Below are positions 14,658 through 22,780 of a DNA stretch of 64,000 nt, piece by piece (positions within the stretch are counted from its first letter, which is position 1; the number at the start of each line of letters is the position of its first letter). The stretch covers positions 124,001 through 188,000 of the forward strand of contig CBDUVB010000001.1 in assembly GCA_965370555.1 (NCBI GenBank). Direction: 5' to 3'. The translations under genes and the position numbers were made by a program. The DNA is from JAJOKK01 sp965370555 (lineage in GTDB: Bacteria; Bipolaricaulota; Bipolaricaulia; UBA7950; UBA9294). The notes beneath the pieces were generated by a model that ran no database searches, had not been told where the DNA came from, and saw only the letters and a program-made list of their open reading frames with translations.

Positions 14658-17021
14658 TCAAAACGAATCATGATCGGTCCGGGCGATGATCTCGTCTTGC
14701 AGGCTCGATTCAAGGTTATTGAAGTAGCCGCTGTATCCTGCTACCCTCACGATGAGGTCGCGGTGAGCCTGCGGATGAAGCTTTGCGTCGCGCAGGGTAT
14801 CCGCATCGACGACGTTGAACTGGATATGATGCCCATCGTAGCGAAAGTACGTGCGCACGAGTGCAGCCAACTTGTCGATCCCCTCATCGCCGGCCAGGAC
14901 AGAGGGGAGGAACTTCTGATTGAGGAGCGTCCCTCCGGTGCGCACGTGATCGATCTTACCCATCGAGCGCACAACAGCCGTCGGACCCTGCGTATCCGCT
15001 CCCTGACTGGGTGAGATTCCATCGGAGAGCGGCCTCCCCTCTAGTCGACCGTTCGCCGTTGCACCGACCATCTTCCCAAAGTAGATATGTACGGTGGTGG
15101 GGAGGAGGTTTATTCGGTAGGAGCCACCGTTGGTGTTCTCTCGGCCATCGATGGCGTCGAAGTAGGCATCGAACAAGGCACGGGCGATGCTATCTGCACG
15201 ATCATCGTCGTTCCCGAACGCCGGTGAGGCAGAAAGCATTCGTCGCAGTTCTTCGCGATCCTTAAAGTTATCATCGAGTGATTGCACCAGATCAGAAAGG
15301 CTCATATCACCCGTATCGAACACGTGCTTCTTGATCGCGGACAGGGCATCGGTCGTTGTTCCCAGCCCGACCCCCTGAATGTAGGTTGTCGGGTAGCGCG
15401 GTCCGCCATCGTTGTAATCACGCCCCCGCTCGATGCAGTCATCAACGAGGAGCGAGAGGAACGGGGCCGGCATCTCCTCAGCATACAGCCGCTCGATTAT
15501 GCTGTTCCCGGCTGTCTTCAAGTCGATGAAATATTGAAGCTGCCTACGGTAGGCAGAAAACAGATCGTCGAAGCTCGCGAAACCACCCACATTACCGGTC
15601 TCAATCCCCACCATCTCGCCCGTGCGCGGATCGATCCCATTGTGAAGGGCGACCTCCAGGATCTTTGGCCAGTTCATGTACCCAGTGAGAACGCAGCTTT
15701 CCTTGCCAAACGCACTGATCGTCACGCACCCGCTTGGCCCACCGTTACGCGCGTCCTGCACGCTCTTCCCGGCGCGGAGGAACTCCTGCACGATTGCGTC
15801 GGTGTTGAAGATTGACGGTTGTCCGAAGCCACGGCGCACGACGCGCAGGGCTGTCTTGAGGAACCGATTGGGGTTCTTCTTGCTCAGTTGAACGCAGGAC
15901 CCGCTGAACGGGAGACGCATCTCGCCGATCACATCGAGGATGATGTAGGAGACCTCATTGACCGCATCGTCGCCGTTCTCCGTCAACCCGCCAGTGTTGA
16001 CGAGGACAAAATCGTTGTACGTTGCGCTCTGCTCCTCAGTAATCCCTACCTTAGGGGGAGCTGGCTGGTTGGAGAACTTAATCCACAGGCATTCAAGGAG
16101 CTCTACAGCACCATCGCGGGTGAGGGCGCCGGAGGCGACCTCGCGCTCGTAGAACGGGAACAGGTGCTGATCGAGCCGTCCTGGATTGAACGAATCCCAG
16201 CTGTTCAATTCGATAACCACCCCTAGGTGCACGAACCAGTACATCTGGATCGCCTCCCAGAACGTGCGCGGCGCGTTGGCCGGGACCCACTCGCACACTT
16301 CCGCAATCCTCTTAAGCTCCTCGCGACGATCGGGGTCCGATTCGCTTGCCGCCATCTTTCTGGCAAGCTTCGCGTACCTTCCAGCAAGACCGAGCATCCC
16401 AGCAGCGGCGATCCTCATCGCGCACAGCTCTTCGTCTTTGTCATAGGCACGGGGATCGCTCTTCCAGTCGAGACGTGCGCGCACGTCCTCGATCCGCTCA
16501 ACGAAGTCGCGGATACCGTGGTGGTAGATCTTGTCGTCAAGGACGGCATGCCCGGGCGATCGTTGCTCCATAAATTCGGTGAACACGCCAGTGTCGAACG
16601 CTTTCTGCCATGCGGGTGTCATCGCTGCAAAGACCTTCTCCCGCATCGAGCGCCCTTGCCAGAAGGGGATCACTTCTGCAGTTAGCGTGTTGAACGCATC
16701 ATCGCTTACCGCAAATGGAGTGCGTAGGCGGCCATCGAGGAGGCGCAGGTCTTCCGCGGAGTGGCTGCATAGCTCGGGATAGGTGGAGGTAGCCTTGGGC
16801 GCGGGACCACGCTCACCAACGATTAGCTCATCATCACCGATGCTGATTGACTTGTTTTGCAACAGGTAGGAGAAGGCCAGCGCGCGCGTCACTGGAATGG
16901 AATGCCCATGCGCCTCAGAGCTAGAGTAGAATTGCGTCAGTATCTTCGCCCGTTCCGCACTCACCCGCGGGACAGCATCCCTGCTCTCTTGCAGCAACCG
17001 TTTGATACGCTCATTCATCAT
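14658..17021 (-). CDS. Glycyl radical enzyme, HypD-like, with altered active site
   Basis: The 787-residue protein is a full-length glycyl radical enzyme. The radical-bearing glycine is Gly762 in RVAGYS and the thiyl-forming cysteine is Cys432 in GGPSGCV. Long stretches fit my memory of trans-4-hydroxy-L-proline dehydratase (HypD): TEFMEQRSPGH, ELNSWDSFNPGRLDQH, LTGYMNWPKILE and DEIIARTD. In HypD the cysteine is followed by V-E, the Glu acting as base in dehydration; here residue 434 is Thr. The His158 and Asp276 positions are kept. The enzyme is thus clearly HypD-related, but dehydration of hydroxyproline is doubtful and the reaction may differ. Its activase is the gene just upstream. Confidence 0.9.
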   Translation of the reverse strand: MMNERIKRLLQESRDAVPRVSAERAKILTQFYSSSEAHGHSIPVTRALAFSYLLQNKSISIGDDELIVGERGPAPKATSTYPELCSHSAEDLRLLDGRLRTPFAVSDDAFNTLTAEVIPFWQGRSMREKVFAAMTPAWQKAFDTGVFTEFMEQRSPGHAVLDDKIYHHGIRDFVERIEDVRARLDWKSDPRAYDKDEELCAMRIAAAGMLGLAGRYAKLARKMAASESDPDRREELKRIAEVCEWVPANAPRTFWEAIQMYWFVHLGVVIELNSWDSFNPGRLDQHLFPFYEREVASGALTRDGAVELLECLWIKFSNQPAPPKVGITEEQSATYNDFVLVNTGGLTENGDDAVNEVSYIILDVIGEMRLPFSGSCVQLSKKNPNRFLKTALRVVRRGFGQPSIFNTDAIVQEFLRAGKSVQDARNGGPSGCVTISAFGKESCVLTGYMNWPKILEVALHNGIDPRTGEMVGIETGNVGGFASFDDLFSAYRRQLQYFIDLKTAGNSIIERLYAEEMPAPFLSLLVDDCIERGRDYNDGGPRYPTTYIQGVGLGTTTDALSAIKKHVFDTGDMSLSDLVQSLDDNFKDREELRRMLSASPAFGNDDDRADSIARALFDAYFDAIDGRENTNGGSYRINLLPTTVHIYFGKMVGATANGRLEGRPLSDGISPSQGADTQGPTAVVRSMGKIDHVRTGGTLLNQKFLPSVLAGDEGIDKLAALVRTYFRYDGHHIQFNVVDADTLRDAKLHPQAHRDLIVRVAGYSGYFNNLESSLQDEIIARTDHDSF

Positions 17022-17936
17022 CTAACCCCCAATCCGCACTGGAAGCCCAGTCTCCTGCGCGAGGTACGCGGCTACATCCTCACCAGATGGCTCCTGAGTA
17101 CCGAGGAACGCGTACTCCCCCAAGCGGGGGTACTTCCCCGCACCAGCGCGATGATACGGCAGAACCTGTAGCGACTCCACCGCGCGCAAGGGCGCCAGCA
17201 GGTCGATCAGATCGGACAACGATCGCTTGCCGTCATTTACCCCAGGCACGAGCGGAAACCTGATCCAGATACGTTTTCCCATCTCGTCGAGTATGCGCAG
17301 ATTACGCAGGATGCTACGATTTGATACTCCGGTGTAGGCAAGGTGAACGGCATCGTCGACCACCTTGACGTCGTACAGGAAGAGATCGATTACCCCAGCA
17401 ACCTTTATCAATGCCTCCTCGGGAGCGTACCCGCTGGTGTCGAGGGCAGTGTGGATGTCGAGCTCATGACATCGCGCAGCTATGTCTCTGGTAAACTCCG
17501 CTTGCATGAGGGGCTCGCCACCGCCCGATTCCTCGTAGAACAATGTATCCTTGACAATCTCCAAAACGACCTGATCAACGCTCATCACTCGCCCGGCAAG
17601 CTTCCGTGCATCGTTCGGGCAGGCGCGGACACAGTCGCCGCATCCCACGCAGAGGGACTGATCGAGCGTCAGATGATCATCGACAACACCTATCGCTCCG
17701 TGTTTACAGACCGAGGCGCAAGCACCACACAGCGTGCATCGTTCCTCGTAGTAGAGGATCTCCGGCCGCTCGCGCTGACTCTCCGGGTTATGACACCAGG
17801 GGCAGGAGAGGGCACAGCCCTTGAGAAAGACCGTGGTGCGGATCCCCGGCCCGTCGTGGATTGCGTAACGCTTGATGTCGAGGATGAAACCGTTACTTAA
17901 CACATTCCCCTCATGCTTTAGAAAGTCGGCTGTCAT
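17022..17936 (-). CDS. Glycyl radical enzyme activase (radical SAM)
   Basis: This enzyme uses S-adenosylmethionine to put the radical on Gly762 of the next gene's product. It shows the radical SAM motif C-x3-C-x2-C in CALSCPWCHNPES near residue 41, preceded by RYAIHDGPGIRTTVFLKG, the family signature of activases. Two further clusters follow near 67-105, CTLCGACASVC and CVGCGDCVRAC. The segment ESGGGEPLMQ corresponds to the usual SGGEP motif. The 304-residue length is normal. Its stop codon is immediately followed by the glycyl radical enzyme start. Confidence 0.95.
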   Translation of the reverse strand: MTADFLKHEGNVLSNGFILDIKRYAIHDGPGIRTTVFLKGCALSCPWCHNPESQRERPEILYYEERCTLCGACASVCKHGAIGVVDDHLTLDQSLCVGCGDCVRACPNDARKLAGRVMSVDQVVLEIVKDTLFYEESGGGEPLMQAEFTRDIAARCHELDIHTALDTSGYAPEEALIKVAGVIDLFLYDVKVVDDAVHLAYTGVSNRSILRNLRILDEMGKRIWIRFPLVPGVNDGKRSLSDLIDLLAPLRAVESLQVLPYHRAGAGKYPRLGEYAFLGTQEPSGEDVAAYLAQETGLPVRIGG

Positions 17937-17956
17937 CCCTCAAACATGGTTCCTTT

Positions 17957-18790
17957 TCAATTTTCATCGCGCATCGCGATCTTTAAGAGAGTTTTAAAAT
18001 TAGTATATGATATATCGATGAATTCCTCGCTATCGACCTTTATGACTTTTGCTAGCATTCTGGCAATCTGCACAACGTTGGCCGGTTCGTTTTTCTCATC
18101 TAACTGCAAGTAGAGAGGCATGTATGGAGAATCAGTCTCGATCAAGATCCTATCGAGGGGAACGTGGCACACGATCTTCTGTAGCGTGGTTGCAGTAGGG
18201 TAGGTTATGGCTCCCCCAAATGATAGATAAAACCCCATATTAAGAAGTTGATCTGCTGTTTTCTTATCTCCATCGAAATTATGAATAACCCCACAGACCC
18301 GATACGCCCTCTCCTCCTGCAGGATCGAAATTAACGTGGAGTAAGCCCCACGACAATGAATAATGAGGGGAAGCGCTAGTTCACAGGCCAGATCTACTTG
18401 CTGCCTAAAGGCTCGTTCCTGGGATTCCCTCAGGGTTTTGTTATCATGGTAAGTTACACCAGTAAAGACATTATCGACGAAATCTAACCCGACCTCGCTG
18501 ATAGCTACTACTGTGGCTGTATTAGCAAGAGCAAGATAGCGGATCTTGTCGGTCAAGTCGCGTAGATCCGTCTCTGCTGCCACCCAGGGATGAATGCCCA
18601 CCGAGGCCAATACTTGCTTATGCGCGGTAGCAATTTTGACTGCTTGTGCAGATGATTGTAGATCCATCCCTGCTGTAACGATCCAACGAACTCCCACTGA
18701 GTTTGCCCGCTTAAGTACGTTCTCGCTTTCTGCAGGGGTATACTGTTCTAAGTGGACATGAAGATCAGTTAGTTTTTCCTTAATATGCAT
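17957..18790 (-). CDS. TatD-family metal-dependent hydrolase
   Basis: The 277-residue protein carries the metal ligands of the TatD amidohydrolase superfamily: HVH near residue 11, SEVGLDF near 113, IHCRGA near 160, IHNFDGD near 184 and ETDSP near 231. TatD proteins are usually described as 3'-5' DNases. Relatives inside catabolic operons may hydrolyse small amides instead. It sits between the transporter ATPase and the glycyl radical activase in the same direction with short spacers, so a role in substrate breakdown is plausible but unproven. The ribosome binding site is weak. Confidence 0.82.
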   Translation of the reverse strand: MHIKEKLTDLHVHLEQYTPAESENVLKRANSVGVRWIVTAGMDLQSSAQAVKIATAHKQVLASVGIHPWVAAETDLRDLTDKIRYLALANTATVVAISEVGLDFVDNVFTGVTYHDNKTLRESQERAFRQQVDLACELALPLIIHCRGAYSTLISILQEERAYRVCGVIHNFDGDKKTADQLLNMGFYLSFGGAITYPTATTLQKIVCHVPLDRILIETDSPYMPLYLQLDEKNEPANVVQIARMLAKVIKVDSEEFIDISYTNFKTLLKIAMRDEN

Positions 18791-18802
18791 TTTTCACCGT
18801 AT

Positions 18803-19795
18803 CTATTCTCGCGTCTTCGAATATAGCTCACGAGAGTTCCCAAATAAGTGACACCGAACAAAGTGTCCCTCTTCCATCTCCACCATCTCGGGATCGACCT
18901 GCGAACAAATACCAATCCTTTGGGCGCACCGTGAGTGAAAACTGCAACCCGATGGAACGTTGACTGGGCTAGGTATCTCACCGGTCGACACGATTTTTTC
19001 TGGTTTGAGCGTTTCTTCCTCGTCTGACACCACTGGAATCGACGACAGGAGCATCTTGGTATATGGATGCAACGGCTCTGCAAAGAACTCAGCTGTGGGC
19101 GCGATTTCGCACAGTTTCCCAAGGTACATAATAGCAATCCGCGTAGTAACATTACGCATCAGACTAAGATCATGGGTGATAAATAAATAGGACAAGTTAA
19201 ATTTCTCACGCAAACGAAGCAATAAGTTGATTATCTTGCCTTGCACCGATACGTCGAGCGCTGAAGTTGGCTCATCGAGGATGACGAACGATGGATTAGT
19301 TGCTAACGCGCGAGCAATCGCCACCATTTGTTTTTCACCACCGCCAATTGACTGTGGGTACTTGTAAAGATACTCATCTGGTGGAAGTTCCACCATCTCG
19401 AGGAGCGCGCGCAGCCGTAACAACCGCTCACGTGCGTTTCCTATACCGTGCACCATCAACGGAAGGCTTAGAATTTGCTTAATCGTTCGCTTAGGATTCA
19501 GTGATGAACCCGGATCTTGAAACACAATTCGCAGATCACCCTTAAGTGTTTTAGATCGTTTCCTAAACGATGAAACAATTTTTTTGCCTTTAAATAGGAT
19601 ATTTCCTCCAGTTGGTTGATACATTCCCATGATGCATTGTGCGGTAGTAGTCTTTCCTGAACCTGATTCACCAACTAGCCCAAGTATGTCCCGTCTCTCC
19701 ATTGAAAAGGTGATATCGTCGACCGCTCTGACTACACCGTTCTTTGTTGGAAAGTATTGCAGCAAGTGTTCAACATGCAGAATGATCTCTGACAT
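18803..19795 (-). CDS. Oligopeptide ABC transporter ATPase (OppF-like)
   Basis: This is one of the two ATPases driving the importer encoded upstream. Walker A is GESGSGKT near residue 42 and Walker B with its Glu is FVILDEP near 177. The C-terminus has the oligopeptide-type extension with CSFHSRCAQRIGIC. The signature motif is unusual: SIGGGEKQ near 153, with Gly in place of the Ser of LSGGQ. The homolog at 38384 has the same change. The paired OppD keeps a normal LSGGMRQ, so the two nucleotide sites are probably unequal. Confidence 0.92.
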   Translation of the reverse strand: MSEIILHVEHLLQYFPTKNGVVRAVDDITFSMERRDILGLVGESGSGKTTTAQCIMGMYQPTGGNILFKGKKIVSSFRKRSKTLKGDLRIVFQDPGSSLNPKRTIKQILSLPLMVHGIGNARERLLRLRALLEMVELPPDEYLYKYPQSIGGGEKQMVAIARALATNPSFVILDEPTSALDVSVQGKIINLLLRLREKFNLSYLFITHDLSLMRNVTTRIAIMYLGKLCEIAPTAEFFAEPLHPYTKMLLSSIPVVSDEEETLKPEKIVSTGEIPSPVNVPSGCSFHSRCAQRIGICSQVDPEMVEMEEGHFVRCHLFGNSRELYSKTRE

Positions 19796-19800
19796 CGATA

Positions 19801-20781
19801 TCAGCTCCGATAAAGATAGCAGGCCACGAAGTGATCTTCGCCAACCTGATGGGAAGGAGGGGACTCACTTTTACACACTTCCATTGCATGCTCACAACGA
19901 GGATGGAACCTGCATCCAGATGGAGGATCAAGATAGCTCGGAATTCTCCCAGGAATCCCGTCACTGATACCTTCTGCTGTCAGTTTGGGAACACTGCGCA
20001 TTAATCCTTGAGTATATGGGTGGCGTGGTTCTGCCAACAGCGTCCTTGTTTCGCCCACCTCTACTATCGACCCCGCGTACATCACGTAAACTCGTTGTGT
20101 GAGATCTCGTACCACCCCCATCGAGTGTGTAATCATCAGAACGGACGCATTTTTCTCCTCTACGAGTTCGTCGAGCTTTCGCAAGATCTGATCTTGAATC
20201 GTCACATCGAGGTTAGTGGTCGGCTCGTCGGCGAGCATCAGCCGAGCGTCAGTCACCAGCGCCTCGGCGATGCAAACCCGCTGACGCATCCCACCGGAAA
20301 GCTGGACGGGATAGTTGGTCATGATCCGTTCGGGGTCGGGCATTCCCGTCTCGCGGAGCGCTTCGACGCACCGCGCGTTCACCTCGCGACGTGATAGCCG
20401 GCTCCCACCGCCGGGCGCGGAGTCTTTCACGATGTCGCGCAGTTGCGTACCGATTTTGAATACCGGATTGAGAGATTGCAGCGGATCCTGGAAGATTGCC
20501 GTTATCTCCGTCCTCCTTAAGCTCCGTATCTCGCCGCGGCTCATCTTGAGGATGTCTTTGCCACGGTAGAGGATCTCGCCTGCGGTTACTTGTGCCGGTG
20601 GGACAGGGAGAACGCGCAGGATCGACTTCACGGTGGTCGTCTTTCCGCACCCCGTTTCGCCGACAAGTCCGACACGCTCCCCTTCGTTGACGTCAAGGCA
20701 GATACCGTTCAACACCTTGAGGTCGCCCTCGAAGATACGGAATCCGACGTACAGCTCTCGCACAGCGAGTAGGTGATCCAT
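19801..20781 (-). CDS. Oligopeptide ABC transporter ATPase (OppD-like)
   Basis: The start is set at 20781 (MDHLLAVRELYVGF) because CACCTCC complementary to a GGAGGTG site lies just ahead. A longer frame to 20961 only runs through the end of oppC. Walker A is GETGCGKTT, the signature is LSGGMRQRV and Walker B is LMLADEPTT. The C-terminal CRFHPRCEHAMEVC cysteine cluster is typical of Opp/Dpp ATPases. Five bases separate it from the OppF-like gene, so both are made together. Confidence 0.93.
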   Translation of the reverse strand: MDHLLAVRELYVGFRIFEGDLKVLNGICLDVNEGERVGLVGETGCGKTTTVKSILRVLPVPPAQVTAGEILYRGKDILKMSRGEIRSLRRTEITAIFQDPLQSLNPVFKIGTQLRDIVKDSAPGGGSRLSRREVNARCVEALRETGMPDPERIMTNYPVQLSGGMRQRVCIAEALVTDARLMLADEPTTNLDVTIQDQILRKLDELVEEKNASVLMITHSMGVVRDLTQRVYVMYAGSIVEVGETRTLLAEPRHPYTQGLMRSVPKLTAEGISDGIPGRIPSYLDPPSGCRFHPRCEHAMEVCKSESPPSHQVGEDHFVACYLYRS

Positions 20782-20785
20782 CCCG

Positions 20786-21682
20786 CTACACCTCCTCAAC
20801 GGAGAACACGTCTCGGAGTCCGTCTCCAACAAGGTTGAATGCAAGAATAACAACAACGATTGCGAGTGCTGGAAAGATCGCTCCCCACCATTCCCCCGGC
20901 AGCCGCTTTGAGCCCTCCGCCACCATTGTTCCCAGCCCCGGCTTCGGCGGTTGAACCCCAAGCCCGATGAAACTGAGCGTCGCCCCCAAGAGGATGACGA
21001 TACCCATGTCGAGCGTCATCTTCGTCATTACCGGAGCGAGGCAGTTGGGTAAGATCTCCTTGAACATGATGTGCACCTTGCTCGCCCCCGTGAGTTCTGC
21101 CTCGCGCACGAAGTACTCGTTCCGCAACGATGACGCAAGAGCAAACACCAAGCGCGAGTACCAAGGCCACCACACAAGGGCGATCGCCATCATCTGGTTC
21201 GTCAGATTCGGCGTGAGCATTGCGGTAATCGCGAGTGCAAGGACGAGAGGAGGAACCGCGAGGAAGATGTCCGTGATTCTCATAATCACTGTTTCGATCC
21301 ACGTTCCCTGGTGATACCCGGCGATCAGCCCGAGGATCACCCCGGGAGCGACGCCGAGGCTGAGAACGACAACGCCGATCATCAGGGAGAACCGGTAGCC
21401 GAAGATCACCCGGCTGAAGATGTCTCGTCCGACCCGGTCCGTCCCGAAGAAGTGCTCGGTGCTGGGCGGTTTGCCCGAGTCCTTGAAGTTTGTGTAGGGC
21501 TTCGCGTGCTCAGGGTACGGAGTGATGTACGGCGCGAGGAGCGCGGCAAGGACGATAAGAATTAGAACCACAAGGCCCAACACGGAGAGCAGGTTGCGCG
21601 AGAACTTGTACCACCCTTTGGCGAAGCCTCTGCGCTTCTGCTCGAGAGAGACCAGGAGATCCGCTTTCAGCTGTTCACGCAT
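20786..21682 (-). CDS. Oligopeptide ABC transporter permease (OppC-like)
   Basis: This inner-membrane subunit has 298 residues. A first hydrophobic helix (LLSVLGLVVLILIVLAALLA) is followed by the periplasmic FGTDRVGRDIFSRVIFG stretch characteristic of OppC/DppC. Five more membrane helices and the cytoplasmic EAA loop (REAELTGASKVHIMFKEILPN) complete it. It couples the ATPases to transport. The stop and the upstream permease start are almost contiguous. Confidence 0.93.
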   Translation of the reverse strand: MREQLKADLLVSLEQKRRGFAKGWYKFSRNLLSVLGLVVLILIVLAALLAPYITPYPEHAKPYTNFKDSGKPPSTEHFFGTDRVGRDIFSRVIFGYRFSLMIGVVVLSLGVAPGVILGLIAGYHQGTWIETVIMRITDIFLAVPPLVLALAITAMLTPNLTNQMMAIALVWWPWYSRLVFALASSLRNEYFVREAELTGASKVHIMFKEILPNCLAPVMTKMTLDMGIVILLGATLSFIGLGVQPPKPGLGTMVAEGSKRLPGEWWGAIFPALAIVVVILAFNLVGDGLRDVFSVEEV

Positions 21683-21684
21683 GA

Positions 21685-22704
21685 CTAGGAGCCCTCACTG
21701 CGTAGTCGTATCGTCGGATCAAGGAACATCGTGATGATGTCTACGAGCAGGTTCACCATGGCGAAGGTGAGACCAATCACCAGAACCACGGCGACGATTG
21801 CGTTTAAGTCCTTGTTGAGCATGGCAGTGACCGCATAGCGCGAGAAGCCAGGCCACATATAGACCATCTCGACTAGAAACGCGTTAGACATGAGAAACGC
21901 GAAGTCGAGCCCCATGACGGTTACCGTCGGGATGATCGAGGGTTTGAGCAGGTATTTAAACACCAGTCGCGAGGTGCGAATCCCATGGACCTTGTGGACC
22001 GTGATGTAGTCCTTCTGCATGTTTTCGACGATCGACGTCCGTGTAATCCGCCCCTCCTGCGCGATGTGAATCACAGCAAGGCTGATCGCCGGGAGAATCA
22101 TGTGCTTGAGCGCTGTGAGCGCAAGACCTGGTTGGCCCGCCAACAAGCTATCAACAATCATGAATCCCGTGATCGTTCTTGGGGGTGTCATCATGATCGG
22201 GAGCCGCCCGACACCGGGCGCCAGCTTCAGGACCTGGCTGAAGATGAATAGCAGAAAAATGGCGACGACGAAGGACGGGGTCGCGATCCCGAGGTACGAG
22301 ACAAGCCGTGACGCGCCGTCGAACCAGGAATTGCGGAAGTAGCCAGCGAGAACGCCCGTCACTTGTCCGACGATCGCGGAGATCAGCGTGGCGAACAGGA
22401 TGAGTTCGAACGTCGCAGGGATGTACTGGATCAAGTCCATCGTGACAGGCCGGCGCGTATAGGACGATTTTCCCAGATCTCCTCGCACCAGGTTCCGCAG
22501 CCAATGGTAGTACTGGACCGGGAACGGGTCGTTGAGATGCATCTCCTCCCGAACCCGCTCCACCTGTTCCTCCGTCGCCAGATGGCCCAACGCCGCGCGT
22601 GCCGGATCCCCAGGCATCACCCGCGCGATGAAGAAGATCAGCACAGACAGACCAAAAAGAACGAACAGCGACTGGAACAGGCGCTTACCGATGAATGTTA
22701 GCAT
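21685..22704 (-). CDS. Oligopeptide ABC transporter permease (OppB-like)
   Basis: This six-helix permease has 339 residues and opens FIGKRLFQSLFVLFGLSV, then FFIARVMPGDPARAALG, the OppB/DppB signature. The EAA loop reads YITVHKVHGIRTSRLVF. It pairs with OppC to form the channel for peptides delivered by the binding protein encoded upstream. A strong hairpin (22733-22761) lies between it and the binding-protein gene, probably lowering its expression relative to the binding protein. Confidence 0.93.
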   Translation of the reverse strand: MLTFIGKRLFQSLFVLFGLSVLIFFIARVMPGDPARAALGHLATEEQVERVREEMHLNDPFPVQYYHWLRNLVRGDLGKSSYTRRPVTMDLIQYIPATFELILFATLISAIVGQVTGVLAGYFRNSWFDGASRLVSYLGIATPSFVVAIFLLFIFSQVLKLAPGVGRLPIMMTPPRTITGFMIVDSLLAGQPGLALTALKHMILPAISLAVIHIAQEGRITRTSIVENMQKDYITVHKVHGIRTSRLVFKYLLKPSIIPTVTVMGLDFAFLMSNAFLVEMVYMWPGFSRYAVTAMLNKDLNAIVAVVLVIGLTFAMVNLLVDIITMFLDPTIRLRSEGS

Positions 22705-22732
22705 ATTCCTCCCGAGCCCATCGCTTAATCAT

Positions 22733-22761
22733 GAGGAGCGGACTCGGTGAGTCCGCTCCTC
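22733..22761 (-). terminator. Intercistronic hairpin after binding-protein gene 1
   Basis: GAGGAGCGGACTC and GAGTCCGCTCCTC form a perfect 13-bp stem with loop GGT. On the minus strand, where the operon runs, no T-run follows, so it should protect the upstream mRNA 3' end or cause partial termination. On the plus strand it is followed by GTTTTT and would terminate fully. Confidence 0.75.
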
Positions 22762-22780
22762 GTTTTTCTGCCTCTCACTC

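Noticed and set aside
14381..14713. A 110-codon minus-strand frame over the left repeat
   Set aside because: It reads the epimerase remnant in the wrong frame and the glycyl radical gene's end out of frame; the repeat explains the sequence.
22733..22767. Plus-strand intrinsic terminator
   Set aside because: It has the right form for the plus strand, but no plus-strand gene reads toward it, so I list it as an intercistronic hairpin of the minus-strand operon.
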